From NCBI RefSeq assembly GCF_016464305.1, contig NZ_JAEIOJ010000007.1, positions 124,001-188,000 on the forward strand: a DNA stretch of 64,000 nt, written 5' to 3'. A program made the translations under genes and the position numbers. The notes below the pieces were generated by a model. The model searched no databases. It had not been told where the DNA came from and saw nothing but the letters and a program-made list of their open reading frames with translations. This document shows positions 25,050-35,210 of this stretch, piece after piece (position 1 is the first letter of the stretch; each line of letters begins with the position of its first letter). Source of the stretch: Umezawaea beigongshangensis (GTDB lineage: Bacteria; Actinomycetota; Actinomycetes; Mycobacteriales; Pseudonocardiaceae).

Positions 25050-28000
25050 CTACCGGACCATGCTGCGGATCTGCCTGGCCGCCACCGACAGGGTGGCGAG
25101 GTCCAGGCGGTTGGCGCGCGTGAGGTCCTCCAGAGAGGCCCGCGCCCGCGCCAGCCGGGAGGAGTTGATCTCCTCCCACTTCTCGATCTTCTCCTCCGGC
25201 GAGTCGCCGGGGTCGCTGCCGCGCAGCACGTCCAGCGTGATCGCCCGCAGCGACGAGTAGAAGTCGTCGCGCAGGGCGAGCCGCGCCAGCGCGTGCCAGC
25301 GGTTCACCCGCTCCAGGCCGCTCACCGACACCAGCATCCGGTCGATGCCCAGGTGGTCGGACAGCGCGTAGTACACCTCGGCGGTCTCCCGGTAGGACCG
25401 CTCCGGCCCGACGCCACCGCCACCGGCCTCGCGCTCGGCCAGCTCGGCGACCTCGCGCACGTCGAACAGGCCGTAGGTGTAGAGCAGCGACGCGACCCGG
25501 TCGGCCAGCTCCCGCGGCACACCGGAGGCGGCCAGCCGCTCCGCGTGATCGGCGACCGTCCGGTGCTCGTCACCGCGCAGCAGCTCCATCGACCGCGGCG
25601 CCAGCTCGCCCACGACCTCGGCGAAGCGGCTGATCGTGGAGTTCACCGCCAGCGGCTGCGGCCGGTTCGTCAGCAGCCACCGCGACGCCCGGTCGAGCAG
25701 GCGCCTGGTCTCCAGGACCATCTCGTCGGCGACGTCCGTCGGCACCACGTTGTCCAGCTCGCGGATCTGCTGCCACAGCGACGGCAGGTCCCACACGGCC
25801 GTGACGACGGCGTAGGCGCGCACCGCGTCCGTGGGGGACGCGCTGATCTCCTCGGCCAGCCGGAACGGGTAGGAGATGCCGGCGCCGTCCACGACCTCGT
25901 TGACCACGACGGTCGTGATGATCTGCTTGGACAGCGGATGGTTGCCGATCACGTCGCCGAAGCGCTCCCGCAGCAGGCTGGGGAAGTAGCCGGGGAGCTT
26001 GCGCGCGAACGCCTCGCCCGAGGGCAGCTCGCTCGCCAGCACCTCCTCCTTGAGCTGGAGCTTGACGTGCGCGAGCAGCGTCGCGAGCTCGGGGGACGTC
26101 AGGCCGGAGCCGGACTTCTCCATGTCGCGGAACTGCTTCGCGGTCGGCAGCGCCTCCAGCTCGCGGTCCAGCCCGGCCCGCTTCTCCAGGTCCGCCACCA
26201 GGCGCGCGTGCACCGGCAGCATCTGCGACGCGTGCGCCCGGCTCACGCCGAGCACCGCGTTCTGCGAGTAGTTGTCGGCCAGCACCAGGTCACCGACCTC
26301 GTCGGTCATCTGGCCCAGCACCTCGTCGCGCTGCTGCCGGTCCAGCGCGCCGTCGCGCACCAGCTCGTCCAGGAGGATCTTGATGTTGACCTCGTGGTCG
26401 GAGCAGTCGACACCGGCCGAGTTGTCCAGCGCGTCGGTGTTGACCTTGCCGCCGGTGCGGGCGAACTCGATGCGGCCCCGCTGGGTCAGCCCGAGGTTGC
26501 CGCCCTCGCCGACGACCTTCGCCCGCAGGTCGGAGCCGTTGACCCGCACGGGGTCGTTGGCCTTGTCGCCGACCTCGGCGTTCGTCTCGGTGCTCGCCTT
26601 GACGTAGGTGCCGATGCCGCCGTTCCACAGCAGGTCGGCCGGGGCCAGCAGGATCGCCCTCATCAGGTCCTGCGGCGACAGCTTCGCCACGCCGTCGGCG
26701 ATGCCCAGCGCGGCCCGCACCTGCGGGCTGATCGGGATCGACTTGGCCGTGCGCGGCCAGATCCCGCCGCCCTCGCTGATCAGCGAGCGGTCGTAGTCGT
26801 CCCACGACGAGCGCGGCAGCGCGAACAGCCGGGCGCGCTCGGCGAACGACGTCTCGGCGACCGGGTCCGGGTCGACGAACACGTGGCGGTGGTCGAACGC
26901 GGCCACCAGGCGGATGTGCTCGGACAGCAGCATGCCGTTGCCGAAGACGTCACCGGACATGTCGCCGACGCCGACGACGGTGAACTCCTGCGACTGCGTG
27001 TCCAGGCCCAGCTCGCGGAAGTGCCGCTTCACGCTCTCCCAGGCGCCCTTGGCCGTGATGCCCATGGCCTTGTGGTCGTAGCCGACCGAACCACCGGAGG
27101 CGAAGGCGTCGCCCAGCCAGAAGCCGTAGCTCGCGGCGACCTCGTTGGCGATGTCGGAGAACGACGCGGTGCCCTTGTCCGCGGCGACGACCAGGTAGGT
27201 GTCGTCGGCGTCGTAGCGCACGACCTGCGGCGCGGGGACGACCTCGCCGGCGACGAGGTTGTCGGTCAGGTCCAGCAGGCCGGAGATGAACATGCGGTAG
27301 CAGCGGATGCCCTCGGCGAGGAACGCCTCGCGGTCCGCGCCGGAGTCGCCCGTGGGGCTGGGCGGCAGCTTGACGACGAAACCGCCCTTCGCGCCGACCG
27401 GCACGATCACGGCGTTCTTCACCGCCTGAGCCTTGACCAGACCCAGGATCTCCGTGCGGAAGTCCTCCCGCCGGTCGGACCAGCGCAGACCGCCGCGCGC
27501 GACCGAGCCGAAGCGCAGGTGCACGCCCTCGACGCTCGGCGAGTACACGAAGATCTCGAAGCGCGGACGCGGCTGCGGCAGGTCGGGGATCGACGTCGGG
27601 TCGAGCTTGACGGCCAGGTACGGCCGCGGCTCGCCGTTCGCGTCGCGGAAGAAGTAGTTGGTCCGCAGCGTGGCCTTGACCAGCGTCAGCAGGCTGCGCA
27701 GGATGCGGTCCGCGTCGAGGCTCGTGACGTCGTCGATGAGCGCCGCGATCTCGCCCTCCAGCGACTCCGCCGCGTCGCGGCGCTCGTCCGCCGTCCGCGA
27801 CGGGTCGAACCGGGCCTCGAACAGCCGCACCAGCGCCGTGGCGACCGCGCGGTGCCCGAGGACGGCGTCCTCGATGTAGTTCTGGCTGTAGGTCGTGCCG
27901 GCCTGCCGCAGGTACTTCGCGTAGGCGCGCAGCATCGCCGCCTGCTGCCAGGTCAGACCGGCCCGCAGGACCAGGGTGTTGAAGCGGTCGACCTCGGCGT

Positions 28001-30044
28001 CACCGCGCCACGCCGCCGCGAACGCGTCCTGGAAGCGGACCCTCACCGACTGCGCGGCGCCCGCCGGGTCCTCGTCCAGGACCCCCAGCGACTTCTGCTC
28101 GACGCGCAGGCCGAAGTCGTAGATCCAGCACTGCACGCCGTCCTCGCGCAGCAGGCGGTACGGGCGCTCGTCCACGACCACCACGCCCATGCTCTGCAGC
28201 ATCGGCAGCACCTGGGACAGGGTGATCCGCTCACCGGCCAGGAACAGCCTGAAGCGCCGGTCACCCGCCTCGGCGTTCTCCGGCACGTAGAACACCATGT
28301 CGAGGTCGCCCTCGGACAGCGCCTCGATGCGCCGGTGGTCGGCCAGCCCGTCCGCTGCGGAGAAGTCCTCCTTGTACGCCTCGGGGAACGCGGCGGCGAA
28401 GCGCTGACCCTGCTCCGAGGCGGACTCGGCGACCAGGCCGCCGGACTGCGCGCCCGCGGACTGCTCGGCCAGCACCGCCTCGACCATCAGGTCGTCCCAG
28501 CTGCGCACCGCCGTGGCCAGGCGCTGCTGGATCGCACCGGCGTCCAGGTCGGAGTCGACCGGCCGCGACCGGTCGGTGTGCACGGTGAAGTGCACGCGGG
28601 CGAGCGCCGACTCGCCGACGCGCGCGCTGTACTCCAGGTTGACGCCGCCCAGTTCCTCCAGCAGCACCTCCTGCATCGCCAGTCGCGAGGTCGTCGTGTA
28701 GCGGTCGCGCGGCAGGTAGACCAGGGCGGAGAAGAAGCGCCCGTAGGGATCGCGGCGCAGGAACAGCCGCAGCCTGCGGCGCTCGGCCAGGGCGATCACG
28801 CCGGTCGTCGTGGAGTACAGCCAGTCCGCGTCGACCGAGAACAGCTCGGTGCGCGGGTAGTTCTGGATGACCTCCAGCATCCGCTGCCCCGAGTAGGACT
28901 GGAGCGGGAAACCGGCCCGGTGGATGACGTCGCGAACGCGGCGCCGCACCACCGGGATGTCCAGGACGCTGTCGTGCAGCGCGCTGGTGTTGAACACGCC
29001 GAGGAACCGGTGCTCGCCGGTGACCTCGCCGTCGTCGCCGAAGGTCTTGACACCCACGTAGTACGGGTAGACGGAGCGGTGCACGCTGGACTGCGCGCTC
29101 GCCTGCGTCAGCACCAGCAGCTCCCGCGACAGCGCCTGCGCACCGGCGTCGGGGCCGGCGGTCAGGCTGCGCGCGGCCAAGCTGTCCTGGCGCAGCACGC
29201 CCAGCCCGGACGCCAGCACGGCGCGCAGGGCGGGCTCGCCACCCGTCGCCGGGTCGTCGCGGACCAGCTCGTACTGGCGGTAGCCGAGGAAGGTGAAGTG
29301 GTCGTCGGCGAGCCAGCGCAGCAGCTCCGCGCCCTCGGAGACCTCCTCACCGGGCAGCGACGGCGGAGCCGTCTCCAGCAGCTCGGCGAGGTGCAGCGCC
29401 GTGCCGGCCATCCGGTCGGTGTCCTCGACGACCTCGCGGACGTCGTTCAGCACGGCGTGGAGCTTCGTCTCCAGCTCGCTCGCGCGGGCGGGGTCGGTGA
29501 CGAGGTCGACCTCGACGTTCATCCACGACTCGGCGAGCGCGTCCTGCGGCGGGTTCGCCGGGTCTGCGTTCGGCAGGACCTCGCGCAGCTCACCGGTGAC
29601 CGGGTCGCGGCGCACGACGACGATGGGGTGCACCACCCGCTGCACCTGCACGCCGCTGCGGGTCAGCTCGGAGGCCACCGAGTCGACCAGGTACGGCATG
29701 TCGTCGGTGACGACCTGCACGACCGTGACCGGACACGTCCAGCCGTCGTCGTCGCGGGTCGGGTTGAGCACGCGCACGGCCGGTCGGCCGGGTGCGCGCG
29801 TCTCCGCGAGCTCGTGGTTCGAGCGCACCGCGCCCACGAGGTCCACCGGGTCGTCGTCGATGACCTCCTCCGGTGGCACGTGCCGGTAGTACAGGCGGAT
29901 CAGGTCGGCGAGTTCCGGGGCGTTCGCCGTGGCCCGCTCGATCAGTTCGTCGCGGAACTGTTCGGGACTAGCCGCGGCACCCTCGCCCGCTTCTGGGGAA
30001 GCGGTGGCGAACTCAGGTCGGGACGGGGCTCCGGTCGAGGTCAT
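25050..30044 (-). CDS. gdh: NAD-specific glutamate dehydrogenase, 180-kDa class
   Basis: 1664 residues, matching the L_180 class (about 1620-1650 in Streptomyces and M. tuberculosis). Deaminates glutamate to 2-oxoglutarate with NAD, mainly catabolic. N-terminal ACT-like regulatory segments (about 1-450) contain PYLVDSVASELTRSGVQV. The catalytic region (about 700-1200) holds SVARGGLRWSDRREDFRTE, the Lys-containing KNAVIVPVGAKGGFVVKLP and the Rossmann motif VVGVGDMSGDVFGNGML. The C-terminal helical domain is long. ATG start with GGAG ten bases upstream. It lies in the M. tuberculosis Rv2476c position, downstream of a large unknown gene and ettA. The AT-rich gap 30045-30246 should hold its promoter. 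Confidence 0.95.
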   Translation of the reverse strand: MTSTGAPSRPEFATASPEAGEGAAASPEQFRDELIERATANAPELADLIRLYYRHVPPEEVIDDDPVDLVGAVRSNHELAETRAPGRPAVRVLNPTRDDDGWTCPVTVVQVVTDDMPYLVDSVASELTRSGVQVQRVVHPIVVVRRDPVTGELREVLPNADPANPPQDALAESWMNVEVDLVTDPARASELETKLHAVLNDVREVVEDTDRMAGTALHLAELLETAPPSLPGEEVSEGAELLRWLADDHFTFLGYRQYELVRDDPATGGEPALRAVLASGLGVLRQDSLAARSLTAGPDAGAQALSRELLVLTQASAQSSVHRSVYPYYVGVKTFGDDGEVTGEHRFLGVFNTSALHDSVLDIPVVRRRVRDVIHRAGFPLQSYSGQRMLEVIQNYPRTELFSVDADWLYSTTTGVIALAERRRLRLFLRRDPYGRFFSALVYLPRDRYTTTSRLAMQEVLLEELGGVNLEYSARVGESALARVHFTVHTDRSRPVDSDLDAGAIQQRLATAVRSWDDLMVEAVLAEQSAGAQSGGLVAESASEQGQRFAAAFPEAYKEDFSAADGLADHRRIEALSEGDLDMVFYVPENAEAGDRRFRLFLAGERITLSQVLPMLQSMGVVVVDERPYRLLREDGVQCWIYDFGLRVEQKSLGVLDEDPAGAAQSVRVRFQDAFAAAWRGDAEVDRFNTLVLRAGLTWQQAAMLRAYAKYLRQAGTTYSQNYIEDAVLGHRAVATALVRLFEARFDPSRTADERRDAAESLEGEIAALIDDVTSLDADRILRSLLTLVKATLRTNYFFRDANGEPRPYLAVKLDPTSIPDLPQPRPRFEIFVYSPSVEGVHLRFGSVARGGLRWSDRREDFRTEILGLVKAQAVKNAVIVPVGAKGGFVVKLPPSPTGDSGADREAFLAEGIRCYRMFISGLLDLTDNLVAGEVVPAPQVVRYDADDTYLVVAADKGTASFSDIANEVAASYGFWLGDAFASGGSVGYDHKAMGITAKGAWESVKRHFRELGLDTQSQEFTVVGVGDMSGDVFGNGMLLSEHIRLVAAFDHRHVFVDPDPVAETSFAERARLFALPRSSWDDYDRSLISEGGGIWPRTAKSIPISPQVRAALGIADGVAKLSPQDLMRAILLAPADLLWNGGIGTYVKASTETNAEVGDKANDPVRVNGSDLRAKVVGEGGNLGLTQRGRIEFARTGGKVNTDALDNSAGVDCSDHEVNIKILLDELVRDGALDRQQRDEVLGQMTDEVGDLVLADNYSQNAVLGVSRAHASQMLPVHARLVADLEKRAGLDRELEALPTAKQFRDMEKSGSGLTSPELATLLAHVKLQLKEEVLASELPSGEAFARKLPGYFPSLLRERFGDVIGNHPLSKQIITTVVVNEVVDGAGISYPFRLAEEISASPTDAVRAYAVVTAVWDLPSLWQQIRELDNVVPTDVADEMVLETRRLLDRASRWLLTNRPQPLAVNSTISRFAEVVGELAPRSMELLRGDEHRTVADHAERLAASGVPRELADRVASLLYTYGLFDVREVAELAEREAGGGGVGPERSYRETAEVYYALSDHLGIDRMLVSVSGLERVNRWHALARLALRDDFYSSLRAITLDVLRGSDPGDSPEEKIEKWEEINSSRLARARASLEDLTRANRLDLATLSVAARQIRSMVR

Positions 30045-30246
30045 CTTCAGGCGACTCCACGCTATCCGGTACTTCTGTGTACCGGGTCCGAGCCCACTAT
30101 TTCACGGCGCTCGACGACCCGGTGAATGGGCTGGGACCTGAATCGAAACACTTGCGATCAGCGCGGTAAAGGGTGTGCCAACGCATGATCTGGGCATTTC
30201 GTCCAACGCCCGTGTTACCGACGGGAAACCTTATTAAAACCTCAAA

Positions 30247-33200
30247 TCAATCAGTGGTGCGATCCCACTGTTCGGGCATTCGCCACGACCGGAACGGCGA
30301 GGGATCGGGCTCGGCGACCCGCATGATGGGAAGAGTCGTCTCGTTGTCGCCCTCCGGTGGCACGACGGGACGGAACGACCCCGTCCGGTCCGCTTCGGCC
30401 GCGGGAGGGAGGTCGGTGATCTCCGACACAGGAGCGGAGTGCGGGGCCGCCTCGACCGCCGACAGCCAGTCGACGGCGTCGGCCACCTCGCCACCGCCGG
30501 GAGACTCGTCGTCCTGCTCGCCGAAGGCGGACTCGCTGCGGCGACCGGTCTCGTAGGCGACGAGCGCCTCGGCCAGGAGTTCCGCCATCGTGAGGTCCTT
30601 GGTGGCGCGCAGCGACACCTGCTCACCGGCCGGATCGCCCACCACGATGTCGACCACGCGCGGCTTGCCGTCCGGAGCGAGGTCGAACACGTCGGCGGTC
30701 CCCGTCCCCTCCGCAGCGGGAGGTGGCGGGAGCTCCTGGTCCGGTTCGGCCGCCGGGGGAACCGGACCGGGCTCGGACACGTCCGGAACCAGGCTCGGCT
30801 CCGGCACGTCCGGGATCTGGGCGGGTTCGGGCACGTCCGGCACGGGATCGGGCAGCGGCGGCAACTCGTCGGGCTCCGGCCACTGCGGCGCTTCCGGCAC
30901 CCGGTGCGTCCGCGATCCGCTCGCGCCCGGCCCGTCCGGGCCGGTGGTGTCCGGCAGGGCGGGCAGCAGGGGCAGGCCGTCGGGGCCGAGGCGCGGGTAC
31001 AGGGTCGTGGGCGCGTCGGCCGGATCGGCACGCGGCGGGATCGGCGGTGGGGGCGGCAGGACCATGGCCGGTTCGTCCGGCTCGGGAGCGGCCGGGGCGA
31101 ACGGCGCCGGACGGGACACCGGCTGCTCGGGCGCGGAGGCCGGGGAGTCCGCACGCAGGTGTGGTGGCGCCTCGACCCGCCACCGGGACGCGTCGTTCCG
31201 CTCGATCTGCGGTTCCGGGGTGCTGCTGGGCCACGGCCGCTGCTCCGGCGCGGGGGCGACGGCCTCGGCCGGGGTGGAGGGGGTGTCGTCGTCTCCCGAG
31301 TCGCGCATGCGCCGACGCCCGCCGGAGCGCTGCCCCTGGAGCAGCCCGGCCGCCTTCAGCGCGTCGAGCACGCCGGGGCCGTCAGCGGTCTCCGCGGTGC
31401 CCTCGGGCGGGTTCTCCGTCGACTCGCGCGCGGCCCGCCTGCGCCCGCTGCGCACGGCACCGGCGGCGGCGATCAGTCCGATCGCGGGCAGGGTGCCCGT
31501 GGCGGGTCCGTCGCTCCTGAACGGCAGGGGAGGCAGCGGCGGCAGGCCGTCGGCGGTGTTCTGCGCCGGAGCGGGTCGTCCCTGCTCGGCCTGCGGCGCG
31601 GGGCGGTGCTGCACCGGCTGCTGCGGGGTCGGCTGCTGCTGCACGGGCTGCTGCGGAGCGGACGGGTGCTGAGTCGGCTGCTGCCCGGACTGGTGCTGGC
31701 CCGACTGGTGCTGGCCCGACTGGTGCTGGCCCGACTGCGGCTGAGCGGACTGGTGCTGCCCCGGCTGCGGCTGGGCCGACTGGTGCTGGGCTGCCTGGTA
31801 CTGGGCTGCCTGGTGCTGCCCCGGCTGCTGGGGGGTGGCCTGCGGCGGTGTGGTCGCGTCCTGAGCGGCGGGCTGCTGGGCCGCCTGCCGCTGTGCGGGT
31901 TGCTGCTGGGCCGGTTGCTGCTGGGCCGGTTGCTGCTGCACCGGCGGGAGCGCGGCCGGAGCCGGGGCGGCGTGCGACGGGAGCGTGTGCGGTGCGGCGG
32001 TGTGCTCGGCCCGGCTCTGCTCGGGCTGGTGCTGCTCGGACCGGGACGGCTCCTGCTGGTCGCTGCGGGGCGCTCCGGCCGCCGGACGGTCCTCCGCCCT
32101 GCGGCGGCCACCGCGCTGCTCCTCCGGCGGCTCGGCCGCGGGGGCCGAGTCGGACCGGGCGGGGTCGTCGCCGAACGGCTGCACCATCCGCCAGCGGTCG
32201 GCGGCGTGGGCACGGGCCGCCGAGAGGCCCTCGACGGTCATGTCCTCGGCCGCGCGGCGCCCGCGCTTGGCGCGTGCGCTCTCCGCGCTCGGCAGCGGCA
32301 CCGGTCGCCGCGAGCGGGACTGCTGCTGGGCGGCCGCGCCCTGCGAGGCGTCGGCCGCAGGTTCGGGCCGCTCGGCGGGTATCGCCGACACCGGTGCCGC
32401 GTACTGCCTGCCCAGCAGCACGGCGAGCTGGTCGTGCAGGTTGATCGGCTGGCGGGGCACGCCGGAGAACTCGGCGGCGAGCCTCGCCCGCACCGCGTAG
32501 ACCGCACGGGCGCGCTTGCGCTCCGAGGCGTGCGCGGAGCGCAGCGCCTCCAGCGCGTCGCCCAGCTCACCCGCCAGCTCGTGGATGTGCGCCAGTGCGA
32601 GCAGGCTCTCGGCGTGCAGCGAGTCGAGCTGGTGCCGCTCGGCGGCGGCGGCGGCGTCCTGCAACAGCGTGCGGGCCTCGTCGACCCGTCCGGCCGGCAG
32701 GTGCAGCCGCGTGGCCAGCGCGAGGCGCAGCCACCCGAGACCGTTCGCCGAGGGTGCTCGCACGGGCAGGTCGAGCAGCGGCGCGGCCACCTCGGAGGCG
32801 TCGCGCATCTTCTCGGAGTCCATCAGGGCGCACGCGAGTTCGAGGGTCAGCTCGGCGCGGACCTGTCCGCTGTCCGCGGCCCGGTCCCGCATCTGGTCGA
32901 GCAGCCCGAGGCCCTCGCGGGCCGCGCTGATCGCGCCGCCCACGTCGCCCCAGCGGCGGTGCTGGGCCGCCGCGGACGCCTTCTGCAGGCCGCGCAGCAG
33001 CAGCCTGGTGTCCTCGTCCAGCACGGGGTCGTTCGACACCAGGTCGTCGGCCTCGACGAACGCGCGCAGCAGCGCGTCACCCCGTCCGACCGTCACCAGG
33101 CACTCGCTGGCCTGCACCAGGGCCGCCGCCCGCACCGCGTACGGCACGCCGTCGGCCTGGAGCACCGGGCGCACGGCGGCGAACCCGGTGAGGGGAGCAC

Positions 33201-33516
33201 CGACCGCCCTGGCGGAGGAGGCCAGTTCGACCCGCAACCGCCAGGCGGTCTCGTGCTCCGCCGCGGAGTCGGCCGCCTTCAGGGCGTCGAGCGCCCGGTT
33301 GGTGATGCCGACCCCGCGACCCAGCCGGTTGTGGGCGAAGACGACGAGCGACTCCGCCCGCAACCGGTCCACCTCGTCACGGCGGGCAGCGGCGAGCGCG
33401 ACGGCTCGCTCTCCGAGCACCAGAGCGAGCTCCGGTGCCTGCCAACGCAACCGCCAGGCGGGCACGACCAGCGTGCTCACCTCGACGTCCGCCTGCGCTT
33501 CGCCCCTGGCCGCCAC
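30247..33516 (-). CDS. Large Q/P-rich protein with helical-repeat N-terminus
   Basis: 1089 residues, function unknown. Residues 1-370 are regular Ala/Leu-rich helices resembling TPR repeats (for example ALVQASECLVTVGRGDALL). Residues about 390-660 are low-complexity, with QQPAQQQ runs and four to five QHQSG units near 580-610. Residues 680-930 are Pro-rich and probably disordered. A short folded-looking segment near 940-985 (RVVDIVVGDPAGEQVSLRA) precedes an acidic tail. No signal or membrane segment. GTG start, 17 bases after the EttA stop, so the two form an operon. It has no counterpart that I recall in M. tuberculosis between ettA and gdh. Possibly a scaffold; this is a guess from architecture. 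Confidence 0.75.
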   Translation of the reverse strand: MAARGEAQADVEVSTLVVPAWRLRWQAPELALVLGERAVALAAARRDEVDRLRAESLVVFAHNRLGRGVGITNRALDALKAADSAAEHETAWRLRVELASSARAVGAPLTGFAAVRPVLQADGVPYAVRAAALVQASECLVTVGRGDALLRAFVEADDLVSNDPVLDEDTRLLLRGLQKASAAAQHRRWGDVGGAISAAREGLGLLDQMRDRAADSGQVRAELTLELACALMDSEKMRDASEVAAPLLDLPVRAPSANGLGWLRLALATRLHLPAGRVDEARTLLQDAAAAAERHQLDSLHAESLLALAHIHELAGELGDALEALRSAHASERKRARAVYAVRARLAAEFSGVPRQPINLHDQLAVLLGRQYAAPVSAIPAERPEPAADASQGAAAQQQSRSRRPVPLPSAESARAKRGRRAAEDMTVEGLSAARAHAADRWRMVQPFGDDPARSDSAPAAEPPEEQRGGRRRAEDRPAAGAPRSDQQEPSRSEQHQPEQSRAEHTAAPHTLPSHAAPAPAALPPVQQQPAQQQPAQQQPAQRQAAQQPAAQDATTPPQATPQQPGQHQAAQYQAAQHQSAQPQPGQHQSAQPQSGQHQSGQHQSGQHQSGQQPTQHPSAPQQPVQQQPTPQQPVQHRPAPQAEQGRPAPAQNTADGLPPLPPLPFRSDGPATGTLPAIGLIAAAGAVRSGRRRAARESTENPPEGTAETADGPGVLDALKAAGLLQGQRSGGRRRMRDSGDDDTPSTPAEAVAPAPEQRPWPSSTPEPQIERNDASRWRVEAPPHLRADSPASAPEQPVSRPAPFAPAAPEPDEPAMVLPPPPPIPPRADPADAPTTLYPRLGPDGLPLLPALPDTTGPDGPGASGSRTHRVPEAPQWPEPDELPPLPDPVPDVPEPAQIPDVPEPSLVPDVSEPGPVPPAAEPDQELPPPPAAEGTGTADVFDLAPDGKPRVVDIVVGDPAGEQVSLRATKDLTMAELLAEALVAYETGRRSESAFGEQDDESPGGGEVADAVDWLSAVEAAPHSAPVSEITDLPPAAEADRTGSFRPVVPPEGDNETTLPIMRVAEPDPSPFRSWRMPEQWDRTTD

Positions 33517-33533
33517 GACGTGGATGTCCCTGC

Positions 33534-35210
33534 TCAGTCTCGTGTGAGCTTGCGATGAGTGACGCGGTGAGGCCGGGCGGCCTCAGCGCCGAGACGCTCC
33601 AGCTTGTTCTTCTCGTAGCCCTCGAAGTTGCCCTCGAACCAGAACCACTTCGCCGGATTCTCGTCCGTACCCTCCCACGCCAGGATGTGCGTGGCGACGC
33701 GGTCCAGGAACCACCGGTCGTGCGAGATGACCACGGCGCAACCGGGGAACTGCTCCAGCGCGTTCTCCAGCGAACCGAGCGTCTCGACGTCCAGGTCGTT
33801 CGTCGGCTCGTCGAGCAGGATCAGGTTTCCACCCTGCTTGAGGGTCATGGCCAGGTTCAGCCGGTTGCGCTCTCCGCCGGAGAGCACGCCCGCGGGCTTC
33901 TGCTGGTCGGGCCCCTTGAAGCCGAACGCGCTGACGTAGGCCCGCGACGGCATCTCGGTGTTGCCGACGTGGATGTAGTCCAGCCCGTCGGACACGACCT
34001 CCCAGACGTTCTTCTTGGGGTCGATGCCCGAGCGGTTCTGGTCCACGTACGACAGCAGGACCGTCTCGCCGACCTTCACCTTGCCGGTGTCGGGCTCTTC
34101 GAGCCCCACGATCGTCTTGAACAGCGTGGTCTTTCCGACGCCGTTCGGGCCGATGACGCCGACGATGCCGTTGCGCGGCAGGTCGAAGGACAGGCCGTCG
34201 ATGAGGACGCGGTCGCCGAAGCCCTTCTTGAGGCCGGAGACCTCGACCACGACGCTGCCCAGACGCGGGCCCGCCGGGATCTGGATCTCCTCGAAGTCGA
34301 GCTTGCGGTGCTTCTCCGCCTCCGCGGCCATCTCCTCGTAGCGGTCGAGACGGGCCTTGGACTTGGCCTGGCGGGCCTTGGCCCCGGAGCGCACCCACTC
34401 CAGCTCGTCCCGCAGCCGCTTCTGGAGCTTCTGGTCCTTCTTGCCCTGCACCGCGAGGCGCTCGGCCTTCTTCTCCAGGTACGTGGAGTAGTTGCCCTCG
34501 TAGGGGTGGGTCTTGCCGCGGTCGATCTCCAGGATCCACTCGGCGAGGTTGTCCAGGAAGTACCTGTCGTGGGTCACGGCGAGCACGGCGCCGGGGTAGG
34601 ACGCCAGGTGCTGCTCCAGCCACAGGACGCTCTCCGCGTCCAGGTGGTTGGTGGGCTCGTCGAGCAGGAGCAGGTCGGGCTTGCTCAGCAGCAACTTGCA
34701 CAGCGCCACGCGGCGGCGCTCACCACCGGACAGGGTCGTCACCTCGGCGTCCGGCGGCGGACACCGGAGAGCGTCCATCGCCTGCTCCAGCTGGGAGTCG
34801 AGGTCCCACGCGTCGGCGTGGTCCAGCTCCTCCTGGAGCTGCCCCATCTCCTCCATCAGCTCGTCGGAGTAGTCGACGGCCATCTTCTCGGCGATCTCGT
34901 TGTACCTGTCCAGCTTGACCTTGATCTCACCGAGGCCCTCCTGGACGTTGCCCAGGACGGTCTTGTCCTCGTTCAGCGGCGGCTCCTGCTGGAGGATGCC
35001 GACGGTGTAGCCGGGCGACAGGAACGCTTCGCCGTTGCCCGGCGTGTCGAGTCCGGCCATGATCTTGAGCACGCTGGACTTGCCGGCGCCGTTCGGACCG
35101 ACGACGCCGATCTTGGCACCGGGGTAGAACTGGATGGTGACGTCATCAAGGATGACCTTGTCCCCGTGCGCCTTGCGCACCTTCTTCATGGTGTAGATGA
35201 ACTCGGCCAT
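33534..35210 (-). CDS. ettA: Energy-dependent translational throttle, ABC-F protein EttA
   Basis: 558 residues. An ABC-F ATPase that binds the ribosomal E site and gates elongation according to ATP/ADP. Two ABC domains are present. The first Walker A is GPNGAGKS at 38-45 with signature LSGGERRRVA and DEPTNHLD. The second is GPNGVGKTT near 350 with LSGGERNRLNLA and DEPTNDLD. The EttA arm lies between strands of domain 1 and a charged linker (about 240-310, KKDQKLQKRLRDELEWVRSG) joins the domains. The ATG at 35208-35210 gives the family N-terminus MAEFIYTM. It is followed directly by the large Q/P-rich gene. Confidence 0.95.
   Translation of the reverse strand: MAEFIYTMKKVRKAHGDKVILDDVTIQFYPGAKIGVVGPNGAGKSSVLKIMAGLDTPGNGEAFLSPGYTVGILQQEPPLNEDKTVLGNVQEGLGEIKVKLDRYNEIAEKMAVDYSDELMEEMGQLQEELDHADAWDLDSQLEQAMDALRCPPPDAEVTTLSGGERRRVALCKLLLSKPDLLLLDEPTNHLDAESVLWLEQHLASYPGAVLAVTHDRYFLDNLAEWILEIDRGKTHPYEGNYSTYLEKKAERLAVQGKKDQKLQKRLRDELEWVRSGAKARQAKSKARLDRYEEMAAEAEKHRKLDFEEIQIPAGPRLGSVVVEVSGLKKGFGDRVLIDGLSFDLPRNGIVGVIGPNGVGKTTLFKTIVGLEEPDTGKVKVGETVLLSYVDQNRSGIDPKKNVWEVVSDGLDYIHVGNTEMPSRAYVSAFGFKGPDQQKPAGVLSGGERNRLNLAMTLKQGGNLILLDEPTNDLDVETLGSLENALEQFPGCAVVISHDRWFLDRVATHILAWEGTDENPAKWFWFEGNFEGYEKNKLERLGAEAARPHRVTHRKLTRD

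Noticed and set aside
25293-30125. A 1610-residue open frame opposite gdh
   Set aside because: It is the GC-rich third-position shadow of the glutamate dehydrogenase gene. The translation is His/Arg/Val-rich with no family match, while the minus strand shows clear GDH motifs.
30439-33558. A 1039-residue plus-strand frame across the Q/P-rich gene
   Set aside because: The Arg/Leu/Gly pattern is a reflection of the low-complexity repeats. The minus frame has an in-frame start right after ettA and an organised N-terminal domain.
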